From Campylobacteraceae bacterium (GTDB lineage Bacteria > Campylobacterota > Campylobacteria > Campylobacterales > Campylobacteraceae), in the NCBI GenBank assembly GCA_012521935.1, contig JAAYLJ010000024.1:1-34968 (forward strand): 34,968 bases of DNA, written 5' to 3'. The notes beneath the pieces are model-generated. The model was not told the DNA's origin. It saw nothing but the letters and a program-made list of their open reading frames with translations, and searched no databases. Shown here piece after piece: positions 1 to 19,001 of this stretch. Position numbers and translations under genes: made by a program. Every line of letters starts with the position of its first letter. Positions within the stretch are counted from its first letter, which is position 1.

Positions 1-1038
1 AACTTTGTTTGGGTTTGGGCTACGGAGTGGGTCTTTTTTATTTATGAAGTCATCGGTGTTTTTGTATTAGTTTACTTCATGAATAGAATTGATAAAAAAA
101 CACACCTTCAACTCACTTATACTTTTGCAATAGCTTCAGTTGGAACTTTGGCTCTTATCATTGGCATTATTAGCTTTATGATGTGGCCTGGTACTGATGC
201 ATATTATGTAACAGGTAGTGCAAGTGACGCATTTTTTGGAATAAACACCTTTCCGCATATGTTTTTGCGCCTTGGTTTCATGTTTATGATGTCTGGAGTA
301 ATTGGCCTTGTCATCTCTAGCGCTATGCGCAAAGAAAACGCGGCTTTATCAGATGAATTAAGCAAAAAAATGGGATATGTAAGCATCATAGGTGGTTTTG
401 TTACACTATTTTTCTTCATTTGGTATATGGGAACCTTGCCAGACAATGCTCATGATGTTTTTGCATTCTCAAAAGATTCTATCATCCAAAATAGAATCAT
501 CCTAACGCTTGTTTTTATGGCATATTTTGCAATTGCTATCATTAAACCAAAACTAATTAATCCAGCTATTGCAAGCTCAATGATAGCTGTTATTCTTATT
601 GCAGGTTTATGGTCTGGTGAAAAGCTTAGAGAGTCTATGAGAAAGCCATATGTGGCAGGACAATACATTTACTCTAATCAACTCATAAGTAGAGATGTTC
701 CAGGGAAAAACATTAAAAGTGAGCTTCCTATTGTTGCAGAAAAAGGGCTTTTGCAGGTAAATCCTTTTGTGCCAGAGCATCTTAAGAGCATTACAGATGA
801 AAATAGACTTGAAGCTGGAGAACTTTTAGCAAAACTAGCTTGTTCAAACTGCCACTCATTAGAGCCAACTGGTGTTTTTAGACCTTTAAAAGATAAGCTA
901 ATAGAGATGGACAAAGAGAGCGTTATGGCTATCTTGTATGCTATTGGGGAGGGTGCATTTTCCTATATGCCAACCTTAAAATTACCTGATACTGAATATG
1001 ATGCTATGGCAGAATACTTAGCATCGCTTAAATACTAA
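1..1038 (+). CDS. CydA-like membrane subunit with C-terminal c-type cytochrome domain (5'-truncated by window edge)
   Basis: Frame 1 is open from base 1 (NFVWVWATEWVFFIYEVIGVFVLVYFMNRID...), so the ATG at 79 is internal. Several TM helices; C-terminal CSNCH (CxxCH) heme c motif followed by SYMPTLKLP (possible Met ligand). FFIYEVIG resembles the CydA helix carrying the conserved Glu. Confidence 0.7.
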   Translation, partial: NFVWVWATEWVFFIYEVIGVFVLVYFMNRIDKKTHLQLTYTFAIASVGTLALIIGIISFMMWPGTDAYYVTGSASDAFFGINTFPHMFLRLGFMFMMSGVIGLVISSAMRKENAALSDELSKKMGYVSIIGGFVTLFFFIWYMGTLPDNAHDVFAFSKDSIIQNRIILTLVFMAYFAIAIIKPKLINPAIASSMIAVILIAGLWSGEKLRESMRKPYVAGQYIYSNQLISRDVPGKNIKSELPIVAEKGLLQVNPFVPEHLKSITDENRLEAGELLAKLACSNCHSLEPTGVFRPLKDKLIEMDKESVMAILYAIGEGAFSYMPTLKLPDTEYDAMAEYLASLKY

Positions 1039-1047
1039 GGAGAAACA

Positions 1048-2241
1048 ATGGACGCATCTGTATTATTAGCACTAAGAGACCCAGCGGGAGTCCCTTTTTA
1101 TCCTGTTGTCTTTCAAATACTCTATATCTTAACATGGGCTTTGCATATTGCTTTTGTCCTTCTATCTTTAGGTTCATTAGGCTTATCGCTTTATGGCTCA
1201 TCTAAGGGGAGTAGCGATAGAAACTGGCGTATTTTAACACCTCATCTTATTCAAACTGGAAAAATTAGCGTGTCTATTTTGATAGTTTTAGGTGTTGCGC
1301 CTCTTTTGTTTACACAAGTTATTTATGATCTTAACTGGTATGTCACAAATACACTCTCAGGCATGTGGATATTTATCTTTATATATGCTCTAATTGTAGG
1401 ATACTCTATGTACTATTGGTACTACTATGCTAATAAAGCTCAAAAATCTAGTAGTACTCTTATTGGTTTGATTTCTTTTGCTATCTTAATTTTTTCAGGT
1501 ATTTTGATGCACAATTTTACAGTAATATCACTAATGCCTAATGAGTGGATGAATATGTACGCACCAGGTGGAGTGGTAGATACGAGTGGTTGGGTATTTA
1601 GTGTTGATGCAATTAGGCTTGCATTTATGGTTAGTTTGAGCATTCCTGTTGTGGGTATCTTTTTGCAAAACTATAGTCAATTCTTATCCACTAGAAAAGA
1701 TTTTGAAAACTCTTTTATTCAATATAGCGCTAATTTAGGAACTAAACTAGCCATCATTGGGCTACTTATTAGTGCGGTGCTGTTTGTTCTATGGATGCTA
1801 AAAGTTGGATACTTATTCCATCCAATATCTTTAGTCACCATAGCAGGGGTTGTAATGCTATTAGTAATGTCTAAAATGAATAACAATAGTTACTACACAA
1901 CTCTTATTTTGGTTGTGGTTGCTCTTTTAATCTCAAGCGTAAGAGAGCTCATTCGCTTTGATCTTATGATGGATTTGGGCTATAACATTTATGATTATCC
2001 TGTTAATTTGGAAATTCCAACAATCGTTATGTTTCTTGCCACATTTCTTATTATGGGGTTTGTAGGGGTAGCTTATCTTTTAACTATGGCTTGGAAAGTG
2101 GGTAAAAATGAGGGTGTTTTTGATGGATCAAAAGATGCTCTTGTTAGCAAGCTAGGACAATCTACTCTTTATATTATGATAGCGTGGATTGCAATATATT
2201 TTGCATGGGGAATTGGTATTTTATTTAGCAATATTCTCTAA
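1048..2241 (+). CDS. CydA-superfamily-like polytopic membrane protein, partner of the upstream cytochrome subunit
   Basis: 397 aa, many TM helices; LHIAFVLLSLG resembles the CydA first-helix His region; LMPNEWMNMY resembles the CydA ANGWMQ region; starts 9 bp after the upstream stop. Confidence 0.6.
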   Translation: MDASVLLALRDPAGVPFYPVVFQILYILTWALHIAFVLLSLGSLGLSLYGSSKGSSDRNWRILTPHLIQTGKISVSILIVLGVAPLLFTQVIYDLNWYVTNTLSGMWIFIFIYALIVGYSMYYWYYYANKAQKSSSTLIGLISFAILIFSGILMHNFTVISLMPNEWMNMYAPGGVVDTSGWVFSVDAIRLAFMVSLSIPVVGIFLQNYSQFLSTRKDFENSFIQYSANLGTKLAIIGLLISAVLFVLWMLKVGYLFHPISLVTIAGVVMLLVMSKMNNNSYYTTLILVVVALLISSVRELIRFDLMMDLGYNIYDYPVNLEIPTIVMFLATFLIMGFVGVAYLLTMAWKVGKNEGVFDGSKDALVSKLGQSTLYIMIAWIAIYFAWGIGILFSNIL

Positions 2242-2247
2242 AACTAC

Positions 2248-2281
2248 TGTGCCAGACACTCTTTGTTTGGCACATCTTTTT
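2248..2281 (+). terminator. Rho-independent terminator after the cytochrome operon
   Basis: TGTGCCA-(13 nt)-TGGCACA perfect 7-bp stem followed by TCTTTTT. Confidence 0.8.
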
Positions 2282-2418
2282 AAACTCATCTTCTTCATTT
2301 ATTATCCTAAGATTTGCATTAAGTCTTTGCATTTGAAAATTTAAGCCCATATGTTTATTGTGAATTTACTAATTAGATAGTTGATACATTAGAATAGGAG
2401 TGTAAGTTTTAATTTAAA

Positions 2419-2495
2419 TGGTGTCCCCAGCAGGAGTCGAACCTGCGGCCTCAAGATTAGGAATCTTGTGCTCTATCCAGCTGAGCTATGAGGAC
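2419..2495 (-). tRNA. tRNA-Arg(CCT), CCA encoded
   Basis: Minus strand GTCCTCATAGCTCAGCTGGATAGAGCACAAGATTCCTAATCTTGAGGCCGCAGGTTCGACTCCTGCTGGGGACACCA; acceptor pairing GTCCTCA/TGGGGAC; anticodon CCT. Confidence 0.95.
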
Positions 2496-2498
2496 ATA

Positions 2499-2518
2499 GC
2501 TAGGGCAAAAGCCCTAGC
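2499..2518 (-). other. Hairpin between fusA stop and tRNA-Arg
   Basis: GCTAGGGC-4 nt-GCCCTAGC, 8-bp perfect stem; no U-tract afterwards. Confidence 0.7.
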
Positions 2519-2521
2519 AGT

Positions 2522-4600
2522 TTAACCATTTCTTCTTTTAATAATCTCTTCAGTTACATTTCGTGGAACTTCTGCGTAGTGATCAAACTCCATTGAATAG
2601 CTAGCTCTTCCTTGAGTTTGACTTCTAAGATCAGTTGCATACCCAAACATTTCTGATAGTGGGCAAAACGCATTAACTATCTTATTGCCAGATCTCTCAT
2701 CCATTGAGTTAACTTGACCGCGTCTTCTATTGATATCTCCAATAACATCGCCCATGAAATCTTCTGGAGTCTCTACTTCAACCTTCATGATAGGCTCTAA
2801 AATGACTGGATTAGCCTTTTTAGCACCAGCCTTAAAACACATTGAAGCAGCTAGTTTAAACGCCATTTCGGAAGAGTCAACCTCATGGTAAGAACCATCA
2901 TAAACAGTAACCTTAACATCTTCCACTGGATATCCTGCCAAGATACCACTTTGCATAGCTTCTTGACACCCTTTATCAACAGCAGGGATATACTCTCTTG
3001 GAATCACCCCACCCTTAATTTCATTTACAAACTCATATCCAGTACCTTGATCTTTTGGCTCAAGTCTTAAGTAAACATGTCCATATTGTCCTCTACCACC
3101 AGACTGTTTTGCATACTTATGCTCTTGTGTAACAGTTTGTTTAATAGTCTCTCTATATGCAACTTGTGGTTGTCCAACTTCAGCATCAACTTTAAACTCT
3201 CTAAGAAGTCTATCGATAATAATTTCAAGGTGTAGCTCACCCATACCAGATATGATAGTCTGTCCACTCTCTTCATCTGTTTTAACTTGGAAAGATGGAT
3301 CTTCTTGGGCTAATTTTTGTAAAGCTGTTCCCATTTTTTCTTGATCTGCTTTTGTTTTTGGCTCAACTGCAACAGAGATAACAGGATCTGGAAAATCCAT
3401 TCTCTCTAAAATAACCTTATCTTTTTCAGATGATAAAGTTTCACCAGTTAAAGTCTCTTTAAGTCCTACTACAGCGCCAATTTCACCTGCATAAAGAGCT
3501 TTAATCTCTTCTCTTTTATTTGCATGCATTTTAAGAAGTCTTCCAACTCTCTCTTTCTTATTTTTCAAGCTGTTGTAAGCATAACTTCCACTTTCTAAAA
3601 TACCTCTATATACTCTAACAAAAGCAAGTTGTCCTACAAAAGGATCTGTCATGATTTTAAATGCAAGTGCTGCAAATTCACCATCATCAGTAGATTTAAC
3701 AATTGTTTCAGAGCCATCCTCATACTCACCTTTAATGGAAGCAACCTCTGTTGGGGCAGGCATGTACTCAACTACTGCATCAAGCAAAGGTTGTACACCC
3801 TTATTTTTAAATGAAGTACCACATACCATAGGAACAATTGTCATTGCGTGGCAAGCTGCTTTAATACCTGCTTTTATCTCTTCAATACTAAGCTCTTCAC
3901 CAGATAGATACTTTTCCATTAATTCATCACTTGTTTCAGCGATGGATTCAACTAAATGATCTTTATATGAATTTGCTTTTTCAACTAAATCAGCTGGGAT
4001 TTCTACTGTTTGATAGTTTGAGCCTAAAGCTGCATCATCTTCCCAAATATATGCTTTCATTTCAACTAAATCCACTACGCCTTTAAAGTTCTCTTCTGCG
4101 CCTATTGGGATTTGAATTGGAACTGGATTAGCTTTTAATCTCTCTTTAATTTGCTTTTCAACTGTATAAAAATCTGCTCCTGTTCTATCCATTTTATTTA
4201 CATAGACCATTCTTGGAACTTTATATCTATTTGCTTGTCTCCAAACAGTTTCAGATTGTGGTTGAACTCCACCAACTGCACAAAACACTGCAACTGCTCC
4301 ATCTAAAACTCTCATAGATCTTTCAACTTCAATAGTAAAGTCAACGTGTCCTGGAGTGTCTATAATGTTTATTTGATGATCTTTCCATGAGCAAGTTACC
4401 GCAGCAGAAGTAATAGTAATACCTCGTTCTTTCTCTTGATCCATCCAGTCTGTAGTTGCTGAACCCTCGTGAGTTTCACCTAGTTTATGTGACATACCTG
4501 TATAAAAAAGTATTCTTTCAGTTGTTGTTGTTTTACCAGCATCAATATGTGCTGCAATTCCTATATTTCTTACCTTTTCAATTGGGGTTTTTCTTGACAT
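2522..4600 (-). CDS. fusA: Elongation factor G
   Basis: [35 protein letters not shown]; classic EF-G G-domain motifs, 692 aa. Confidence 0.98.
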   Translation of the reverse strand: MSRKTPIEKVRNIGIAAHIDAGKTTTTERILFYTGMSHKLGETHEGSATTDWMDQEKERGITITSAAVTCSWKDHQINIIDTPGHVDFTIEVERSMRVLDGAVAVFCAVGGVQPQSETVWRQANRYKVPRMVYVNKMDRTGADFYTVEKQIKERLKANPVPIQIPIGAEENFKGVVDLVEMKAYIWEDDAALGSNYQTVEIPADLVEKANSYKDHLVESIAETSDELMEKYLSGEELSIEEIKAGIKAACHAMTIVPMVCGTSFKNKGVQPLLDAVVEYMPAPTEVASIKGEYEDGSETIVKSTDDGEFAALAFKIMTDPFVGQLAFVRVYRGILESGSYAYNSLKNKKERVGRLLKMHANKREEIKALYAGEIGAVVGLKETLTGETLSSEKDKVILERMDFPDPVISVAVEPKTKADQEKMGTALQKLAQEDPSFQVKTDEESGQTIISGMGELHLEIIIDRLLREFKVDAEVGQPQVAYRETIKQTVTQEHKYAKQSGGRGQYGHVYLRLEPKDQGTGYEFVNEIKGGVIPREYIPAVDKGCQEAMQSGILAGYPVEDVKVTVYDGSYHEVDSSEMAFKLAASMCFKAGAKKANPVILEPIMKVEVETPEDFMGDVIGDINRRRGQVNSMDERSGNKIVNAFCPLSEMFGYATDLRSQTQGRASYSMEFDHYAEVPRNVTEEIIKRRNG

Positions 4601-4624
4601 TTTAAGTTTCCTTGTCTTTTATTC

Positions 4625-4646
4625 AAAAGGTGGCAAAGATGCCACC
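4625..4646 (-). terminator. Attenuator-like hairpin between rpsG and fusA
   Basis: Minus strand GGTGGCA-TCTT-TGCCACC then TTTT; 7-bp perfect stem in the 56-nt intergenic gap. Confidence 0.55.
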
Positions 4647-4656
4647 ACTACATTTT

Positions 4657-5133
<477 letters not shown>

Positions 5134-5201
5134 TCAAATTGATTGGCAATTTTACTCAAACGCTACCTACACTCAAAAATGGGCAGCATCTGCATTAATT
5201 G

Positions 5202-5576
5202 TTATTTTTTAGGTCTTTTTGTACCGTACTTACTTCTTGAAACCTGTCTATTAGCAACACCTGCTGTATCAAGCGCTCCACGCACAATGTGATACTTAAC
5301 ACCTGGTAAGTCTTTAACACGACCGCCTCTTACTAAAACAATGGAGTGCTCTTGTAAGTTGTGGCCTTCACCACCAATGTAACTAATGACTTCAAAACCG
5401 CTTGTTAGTCTAACTTTAGCAACTTTTCTAAGTGCTGAGTTTGGTTTTTTAGGGGTTGTTGTATAAACCCTAGTACAAACTCCTCTTCTTTGTGGGCAAT
5501 TAACAAGTGCTGGTGATTTTGATTTTTTAATCACTTTTTTGCGCTCATTTCTTACCAATTGATTAATGGTTGGCAC
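5202..5576 (-). CDS. rpsL: Ribosomal protein S12
   Basis: [14 protein letters not shown]...[21 protein letters not shown]...[12 protein letters not shown]. Confidence 0.98.
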   Translation of the reverse strand: MPTINQLVRNERKKVIKKSKSPALVNCPQRRGVCTRVYTTTPKKPNSALRKVAKVRLTSGFEVISYIGGEGHNLQEHSIVLVRGGRVKDLPGVKYHIVRGALDTAGVANRQVSRSKYGTKRPKK

Positions 5577-5670
5577 ATTCTTTCCTTCATCTTTTTAAGT
5601 TTCGTATCTGCAAAAATACGCGCTATTTTATTTAAATAATCCTTATAAAAAGGTTAATTTAAGCATATTT

Positions 5671-5701
5671 AAAGCCCTTTATGTTTTATGAAAAGGGCTT
5701 T
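5671..5701. terminator. Hairpin downstream of rpoC
   Basis: AAAGCCCTTT-11 nt-AAAGGGCTTT, 10-bp perfect stem; the T-tract is clear on the plus strand (CTTTTTTATT) and only weak on the minus (transcribed) strand. Confidence 0.6.
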
Positions 5702-5705
5702 TTTA

Positions 5706-14358
<8,653 letters not shown>

Positions 14359-14398
14359 CTACCTCGTAGTATAAAGTTTTAGAAGAAAAGTGGTTAAA

Positions 14399-14414
14399 TT
14401 TGCCAAAAGGCAAA
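14399..14414 (-). other. Second hairpin in rplL-rpoB gap
   Basis: TTTGCC-4 nt-GGCAAA perfect stem. Confidence 0.45.
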
Positions 14415-14421
14415 GAATTGT

Positions 14422-14454
14422 TTTTTACCTAGAACTTGATGCTCTAGGTAAAAA
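14422..14454 (-). promoter_or_regulatory. Attenuator / processing hairpin between rplL and rpoB
   Basis: TTTTTACCTAGA-9 nt-TCTAGGTAAAAA, 12-bp perfect stem immediately downstream of the rplL stop. Confidence 0.65.
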
Positions 14455-14457
14455 TAG

Positions 14458-14832
14458 TTACTTAAGCTCGACGCTAGCGCCTGCCTCTTCAAGCAGTTTT
14501 TTAGCCTCTTCAGCCTCTTCTTTAGTAGCTCCCTCTTTTAAAGTTGTTGGGGCTCCCTCAACTGCATCTTTTGCCTCTTTTAATCCAAGGCCTGTTAATG
14601 TTCTAACAGCTTTAATAACATTGATCTTTTTAGCACCTGCATCTTTTAAGATGACATCAAATTCAGTCTTCTCTTCAGCAGCTTCAGCAGCAACAGCAGC
14701 GCCACCACCTGCTACCATTACTGGTGCAGCAGATACGCCAAATTTCTCTTCAAACTCTTTAACTAATTCACTAAGTTCTAAAACAGATAAATTAGAAATG
14801 TACTCAAGTACATCTTCTTTAGTAATAGCCAT
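14458..14832 (-). CDS. rplL: Ribosomal protein L7/L12
   Basis: [36 protein letters not shown]...[24 protein letters not shown]. Confidence 0.98.
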   Translation of the reverse strand: MAITKEDVLEYISNLSVLELSELVKEFEEKFGVSAAPVMVAGGGAAVAAEAAEEKTEFDVILKDAGAKKINVIKAVRTLTGLGLKEAKDAVEGAPTTLKEGATKEEAEEAKKLLEEAGASVELK

Positions 14833-14844
14833 TTATTTCTCTCC

Positions 14845-15327
14845 TTAAGCAGATTCTTCTTTTTTTGCACGCAGTGCATCAAGGCCAATTGTAAAGTTAG
14901 CAATTGGAGCTTTCCAAACTTGCAACAACATAGCGATAAGCTCTTCTTTAGATGGCAATTTCGATAGTGCTTCTACTTTTGCAACATCTTCCATAGATCC
15001 ACCAATATAGGCAGACTTAATAGTGAAAATTTGATTTTTTTCTGCAAACTTTGAAACAACTTTTGCAACATTTAACTGATCATCGCCCCAAGCTAAAATA
15101 TTTGTATCTTTTAGCTCAAAGCCTTCAACTCCTGCCTCTTTTAAAGCAATGGTTGCTAAAGTATTTTTAACAACTTGTATTTTTACATTTGCTTCTCTTG
15201 CACTTTGGCGTAAAGTTTCTAAATCTATAACCTTTAAGCCTTTATATTCGCAAGCTACGATAGCGTCGGAGGATTTGAATCCTTCAGTTAATTCTAAAAC
15301 AATTTTCTCTTTTTCTTTGCGAGTCAA
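14845..15327 (-). CDS. rplJ: Ribosomal protein L10
   Basis: [31 protein letters not shown]..., located between rplA and rplL. Confidence 0.96.
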   Translation of the reverse strand: MTRKEKEKIVLELTEGFKSSDAIVACEYKGLKVIDLETLRQSAREANVKIQVVKNTLATIALKEAGVEGFELKDTNILAWGDDQLNVAKVVSKFAEKNQIFTIKSAYIGGSMEDVAKVEALSKLPSKEELIAMLLQVWKAPIANFTIGLDALRAKKEESA

Positions 15328-15413
15328 CTCTTCTCCTTTCCGACTGGTGATTTCAAGTAGAGCCAGATATTCTGAATTAAGCTACGCCTCTACTGTCTCC
15401 AATCAAAGATTAA
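15328..15413 (-). promoter_or_regulatory. Candidate L10 leader (r-protein autoregulatory RNA) upstream of rplJ
   Basis: 86-nt gap; minus strand AGTAGAG...CTCTACT 7-bp stem nested inside GATT...AATC with asymmetric internal loops; position is that of known L10 leaders. Confidence 0.5.
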
Positions 15414-16115
15414 CTATTTTAAATCTATCAACTCTTGAGTATCAATTTTAACTGATGGACTCATAGTTAATGATAGTGCTGCATTTTTAATGTATCTTCC
15501 TTTTGCAGCAGAAGGTTTGTGTCTATTAATTGCTTTTACAAAAGTAGTTAGGTTTTCGCTTAAATTTTCTACGCTAAAGCTAGCTTTACCAACTCCAGCA
15601 TGAATATTTCCTTGTTTATCAACTCTAAAGTTTACCTGACCACCTTTAGCATTTTCAACAGCTTTTGCAACATCCATAGTTACTGTTCCAGTTTTTGGAT
15701 TTGGCATCAAGCCCTTAGGCCCTAAGATTCTACCAACTTTACCAACTAATCCCATTAGATTTGGTGTAGCAATTAAAACATCAAAATTAATATTTCCAGC
15801 TTGAATCTCATCTACTAAATCCTCAGCTCCAACAATCTCAGCTCCAGCGGCTTTTGCTTCATCTGCTTTAACATCTTTAGCAATAACAGCAACTCTAACG
15901 CTCTTGCCAGTACCTGCTGGAAGAACTACTGAGCCTCTAACCATTTGATCAGCATGTCTTGGATCAACATTTAAACTAAGCGCTATTTCAACTGTTTCAT
16001 CAAATTTTGCTGAAACTAACTCTTTTACTAGGCTAGTTGCTTCACTTAAACTATAAACTTTCTCAATATCAACTTTTTGCAATAATGATTTAAATCGTTT
16101 TGATTTTTTAGCCAT
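15414..16115 (-). CDS. rplA: Ribosomal protein L1
   Basis: [16 protein letters not shown]...[19 protein letters not shown]. Confidence 0.98.
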   Translation of the reverse strand: MAKKSKRFKSLLQKVDIEKVYSLSEATSLVKELVSAKFDETVEIALSLNVDPRHADQMVRGSVVLPAGTGKSVRVAVIAKDVKADEAKAAGAEIVGAEDLVDEIQAGNINFDVLIATPNLMGLVGKVGRILGPKGLMPNPKTGTVTMDVAKAVENAKGGQVNFRVDKQGNIHAGVGKASFSVENLSENLTTFVKAINRHKPSAAKGRYIKNAALSLTMSPSVKIDTQELIDLK

Positions 16116-16167
16116 TTTTATCTCCGCACTATTTTGCTTCCGCCTTACCCTGGCGGTAAAGGGTTTT

Positions 16168-16593
16168 TTATTCGACTATTTCAACACCCATACTGCGCGC
16201 GCTACCTTCAACAATAAGCGCAGCAGCATCTTTATCTTTAGTGTTCATATCCACAATTTTTCTCTCAACAATCTCCATAACTTGAGCTTTCGTAAGCTTT
16301 GCCACTTTATTTTTAAGTGGGTTATCAGAGCCTTTTGTAAAACCAGCACTCTTTTTAATCAAGTCTGTTACTGGAGGTTGTTTTGTGATGAAGGTAAAAC
16401 TTCTATCTGCATAAACTGTAATTACAACAGGAACATTAAATCCCATCAAATCTTTTGTTTTTTCATTGAAAGCTTTACAAAACTCCATTATATTTACACC
16501 TTGTTGTCCTAAAGCTGGACCAACTGGTGGTGATGGATTTGCTTTACCTGCTGCGATTTGGAGCTTTATTTCACCAATCACTTTCTTAGCCAT
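16168..16593 (-). CDS. rplK: Ribosomal protein L11
   Basis: [43 protein letters not shown]. Confidence 0.98.
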   Translation of the reverse strand: MAKKVIGEIKLQIAAGKANPSPPVGPALGQQGVNIMEFCKAFNEKTKDLMGFNVPVVITVYADRSFTFITKQPPVTDLIKKSAGFTKGSDNPLKNKVAKLTKAQVMEIVERKIVDMNTKDKDAAALIVEGSARSMGVEIVE

Positions 16594-16607
16594 TAACTAT
16601 CCTTTTA

Positions 16608-17138
16608 TTAAACTATTTTTTCAACTTGTGAGTATAAAATTTCAACTGGAGTACTTCGTCCAAAAATTGATACATTTAATCGAAGTTTTCCATGCTCCAT
16701 ATCATACTCTTCTACAATGCCAGTAAAATTTGCAAAAGGCCCTTCTGTAATTCTTACACTCTCACCCTCATCAAAATAGATTTTTGGCTTTGGTGCACCT
16801 TTTTTCTGGGCTTTTTCTAAAATCAAGGCTATATCGCTCTCACTTAAAGGTGTAGGTTTTTTAGCCTCACCAATGAAGCGACTCACTTTAGGTAAGGATT
16901 GTATTTTGTGCCAAAGAGTTGTATCTAAGTCTAAACAAGCAAAAGCATATCCTGGATATAGGCTTCTTTCAGTTATTTTTTTCTTTCCATTTTTTACTTC
17001 AATCACATCCTCAGTTGGAACAATTATCTCTTTTAATTGGTTTTCTATGCCATTTTGTTCAACTAATGTTTCAATAGCATTTTTAACACTCATTTCACTG
17101 CCAGCATAAGTTTGAATAGCATACCATTTATAGTTCAT
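16608..17138 (-). CDS. nusG: Transcription termination/antitermination protein NusG
   Basis: MNYKWYAIQTYAGSEMSVKNAIE... with KOW region FDEGESVRITEGPFANFTGIVEEYD; start set at the internal Met. Confidence 0.96.
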   Translation of the reverse strand: MNYKWYAIQTYAGSEMSVKNAIETLVEQNGIENQLKEIIVPTEDVIEVKNGKKKITERSLYPGYAFACLDLDTTLWHKIQSLPKVSRFIGEAKKPTPLSESDIALILEKAQKKGAPKPKIYFDEGESVRITEGPFANFTGIVEEYDMEHGKLRLNVSIFGRSTPVEILYSQVEKIV

Positions 17139-17148
17139 TGCTCTTCTC

Positions 17149-17325
17149 TTATAAGGCTGATAGTGCAAAAGACATAATTACATCAATTAAAGCTAAAAAT
17201 AGCGACACAATAGTAACAACAATAAAGACAGATATAAAAGCATTTCTTATCTGCTCTTTTATTGGGAAAATAACTTTACTCAATTCTGCTCGTGAAAGTC
17301 TTATATAACTACTTAGTTTTTCCAT
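17149..17325 (-). CDS. secE: Preprotein translocase subunit SecE
   Basis: MEKLSSYIRLSRAELSKVIFPIKEQIRNAFISVFIVVTIVSLFLALIDVIMSFALSAL; single TM; between nusG and tRNA-Trp. The track start (17373) lies inside tRNA-Trp and is artefactual. Confidence 0.93.
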   Translation of the reverse strand: MEKLSSYIRLSRAELSKVIFPIKEQIRNAFISVFIVVTIVSLFLALIDVIMSFALSAL

Positions 17326-17343
17326 TAAAATACCATCCTTTGG

Positions 17344-17419
17344 TGGCAGGGCAAGAGGGATTCGAACCCCCAACCATCGGATTTGGAATCCGGAGCTCTA
17401 CCGTTGGAGCTATTGCCCT
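17344..17419 (-). tRNA. tRNA-Trp(CCA), CCA encoded
   Basis: Minus strand AGGGCAATAGCTCCAACGGTAGAGCTCCGGATTCCAAATCCGATGGTTGGGGGTTCGAATCCCTCTTGCCCTGCCA; acceptor AGGGCAA/TTGCCCT; anticodon CCA. Confidence 0.96.
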
Positions 17420-17425
17420 AAGCTT

Positions 17426-17454
17426 AAGTTAAATCCCTTTTTGGAATTTAACTT
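17426..17454 (-). other. Hairpin spanning the rpmG stop, upstream of tRNA-Trp
   Basis: AAGTTAAAT(CC)...(GG)ATTTAACTT, 9-bp plus 2-bp stem with one bulge. Confidence 0.5.
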
Positions 17455-17606
17455 TTTAATTTTACCTCTTTATGCAAGGTATGTCGTCTTAATCTTGGTG
17501 AATACTTCTTTGTTTCAAATTTTTCAGTCATAGTTTTACTATTTTTTGTAGTAGTATAATTTATATCACCACTCTCTTCACACTTTAAACCAATTTTAAT
17601 TCGCAT
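17448..17606 (-). CDS. rpmG: Ribosomal protein L33
   Basis: Own translation: [52 protein letters not shown]; 52 aa, absent from the ORF track; between tuf and tRNA-Trp. Confidence 0.92.
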   Translation of the reverse strand: MRIKIGLKCEESGDINYTTTKNSKTMTEKFETKKYSPRLRRHTLHKEVKLKS

Positions 17607-17650
17607 AAATTATCCTTGAAAGCTCTGGAGAGTCTCCTCTCCAGAAAAAC

Positions 17651-18850
17651 TTATTTTATTATTTTTGAAACTACCCCTGAACCTACCGTTCGTCCACCTT
17701 CACGAATTGCAAATCTTGTGCCCTCGCTTAGTGCTACTGGAGCAATTAAAGTAACATTAATCTTTAAGTTATCACCTGGCATAACCATCTCAGTTCCTTC
17801 TGGTAGAGTAATTGAGCCAGTAACATCAGTTGTTCTTACATAAAACTGTGGTCTATAGTTATTGAAAAATGGAGTGTGTCTTCCACCCTCTTCTTTTGAT
17901 AAGATATAAACCTCTGCTTCAAATTCAATGTGTGGAGTAATTGAGCCTGGTTTACATAAAACCATTCCTCTTTCAACATCTTCTTTCTTAGTTCCTCTAA
18001 GTAAGATACCGCAGTTATCTCCTGCTTGTCCTTGCTCCATCTCTTTTCTAAACATTTCAACGCCAGTAACTGTAGTTTTTTGAGTATCTCTAATACCTAC
18101 AATTTCTACTTCTTGTCCAACTTTGATTGTACCTTTTTCAATTCTACCTGTAACAACAGTTCCACGGCCTGCAATTGAAAAAACATCCTCAACTGGCATT
18201 AAGAAATCTTTTTCAGTATCTCTTACTGGAGTTGGGATAAAGCTATCTACACTATCCATTAATTCTAAAACTTTTTCTGCCCACTTGCCTAAAGTTCCAG
18301 TTTTAGCTTCTTCTAAAGCTTGCAAAGCTGATCCAGCTACTATTGGAGTATCATCTCCTGGGAAGTCATATTCGCTTAATAGTTCACGAATTTCCATCTC
18401 AACTAACTCTAAAAGCTCCTCATCATCAACCATGTCTGCTTTATTCATAAACACAACAATGTATGGAACTCCAACTTGACGAGATAGCAAGATATGCTCT
18501 CTAGTTTGTGGCATTGGGCCATCCGCAGCAGATACAACTAAAATAGCACCATCCATTTGAGCAGCACCTGTAATCATATTTTTTACATAGTCGGCGTGAC
18601 CTGGGCAGTCAACGTGTGCATAGTGTCTATTATCAGTTTCATACTCAATGTGAGAAGTAGCGATAGTTATACCTCTTTCTCTCTCTTCTGGTGCATTGTC
18701 AATCCCAGCATAATCTTTAAACTCTGCATATCCTTTAGTAGCAAGTACTGCAGAAATTGCAGCAGTAAGAGTAGTTTTACCGTGGTCAACGTGACCGATG
18801 GTACCAATGTTTACGTGTGGCTTGTTTCGTTCAAATTTAGCTTTAGCCAT
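17651..18850 (-). CDS. tuf: Elongation factor Tu
   Basis: [32 protein letters not shown]..., 399 aa. Confidence 0.99.
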   Translation of the reverse strand: MAKAKFERNKPHVNIGTIGHVDHGKTTLTAAISAVLATKGYAEFKDYAGIDNAPEERERGITIATSHIEYETDNRHYAHVDCPGHADYVKNMITGAAQMDGAILVVSAADGPMPQTREHILLSRQVGVPYIVVFMNKADMVDDEELLELVEMEIRELLSEYDFPGDDTPIVAGSALQALEEAKTGTLGKWAEKVLELMDSVDSFIPTPVRDTEKDFLMPVEDVFSIAGRGTVVTGRIEKGTIKVGQEVEIVGIRDTQKTTVTGVEMFRKEMEQGQAGDNCGILLRGTKKEDVERGMVLCKPGSITPHIEFEAEVYILSKEEGGRHTPFFNNYRPQFYVRTTDVTGSITLPEGTEMVMPGDNLKINVTLIAPVALSEGTRFAIREGGRTVGSGVVSKIIK

Positions 18851-18926
18851 TTCTTCCTCCGTTTGATTTTGGAAATTTTACTTTAATAATGCCTAATAAG
18901 GCTTGACAACATTCAAATAATTAAGG

Positions 18927-19001
<75 letters not shown>

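Noticed and set aside
204-914. Minus-strand ORFs 204..446, 450..668, 678..914
   Set aside because: Antisense to a clear CxxCH membrane cytochrome gene; no independent support.
2281-2418. tRNA-Arg 3' end as an integration site
   Set aside because: Flanking genes are ordinary respiratory genes with a clean terminator; no integrase or duplicated tRNA end is visible in the window.
3067-3276. Minus-strand 69-aa ORF within fusA in another frame
   Set aside because: Overlaps the fusA coding frame; no motif or start signal.
5202-5576. Possible streptomycin resistance change in rpsL
   Set aside because: [12 protein letters not shown] and [12 protein letters not shown] keep the wild-type lysines.
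17341-17346. CCACCA at the tRNA-Trp 3' end as a degradation-tag-like signal
   Set aside because: Genomic CCA followed by a chance second CCA; the tag is added post-transcriptionally to unstable tRNAs, so this is most likely coincidence.
17326-17373. N-terminal extension of SecE (MGVRIPLALPPKDGIL)
   Set aside because: This part reads through tRNA-Trp; the RBS and family length fit the internal Met at 17325.
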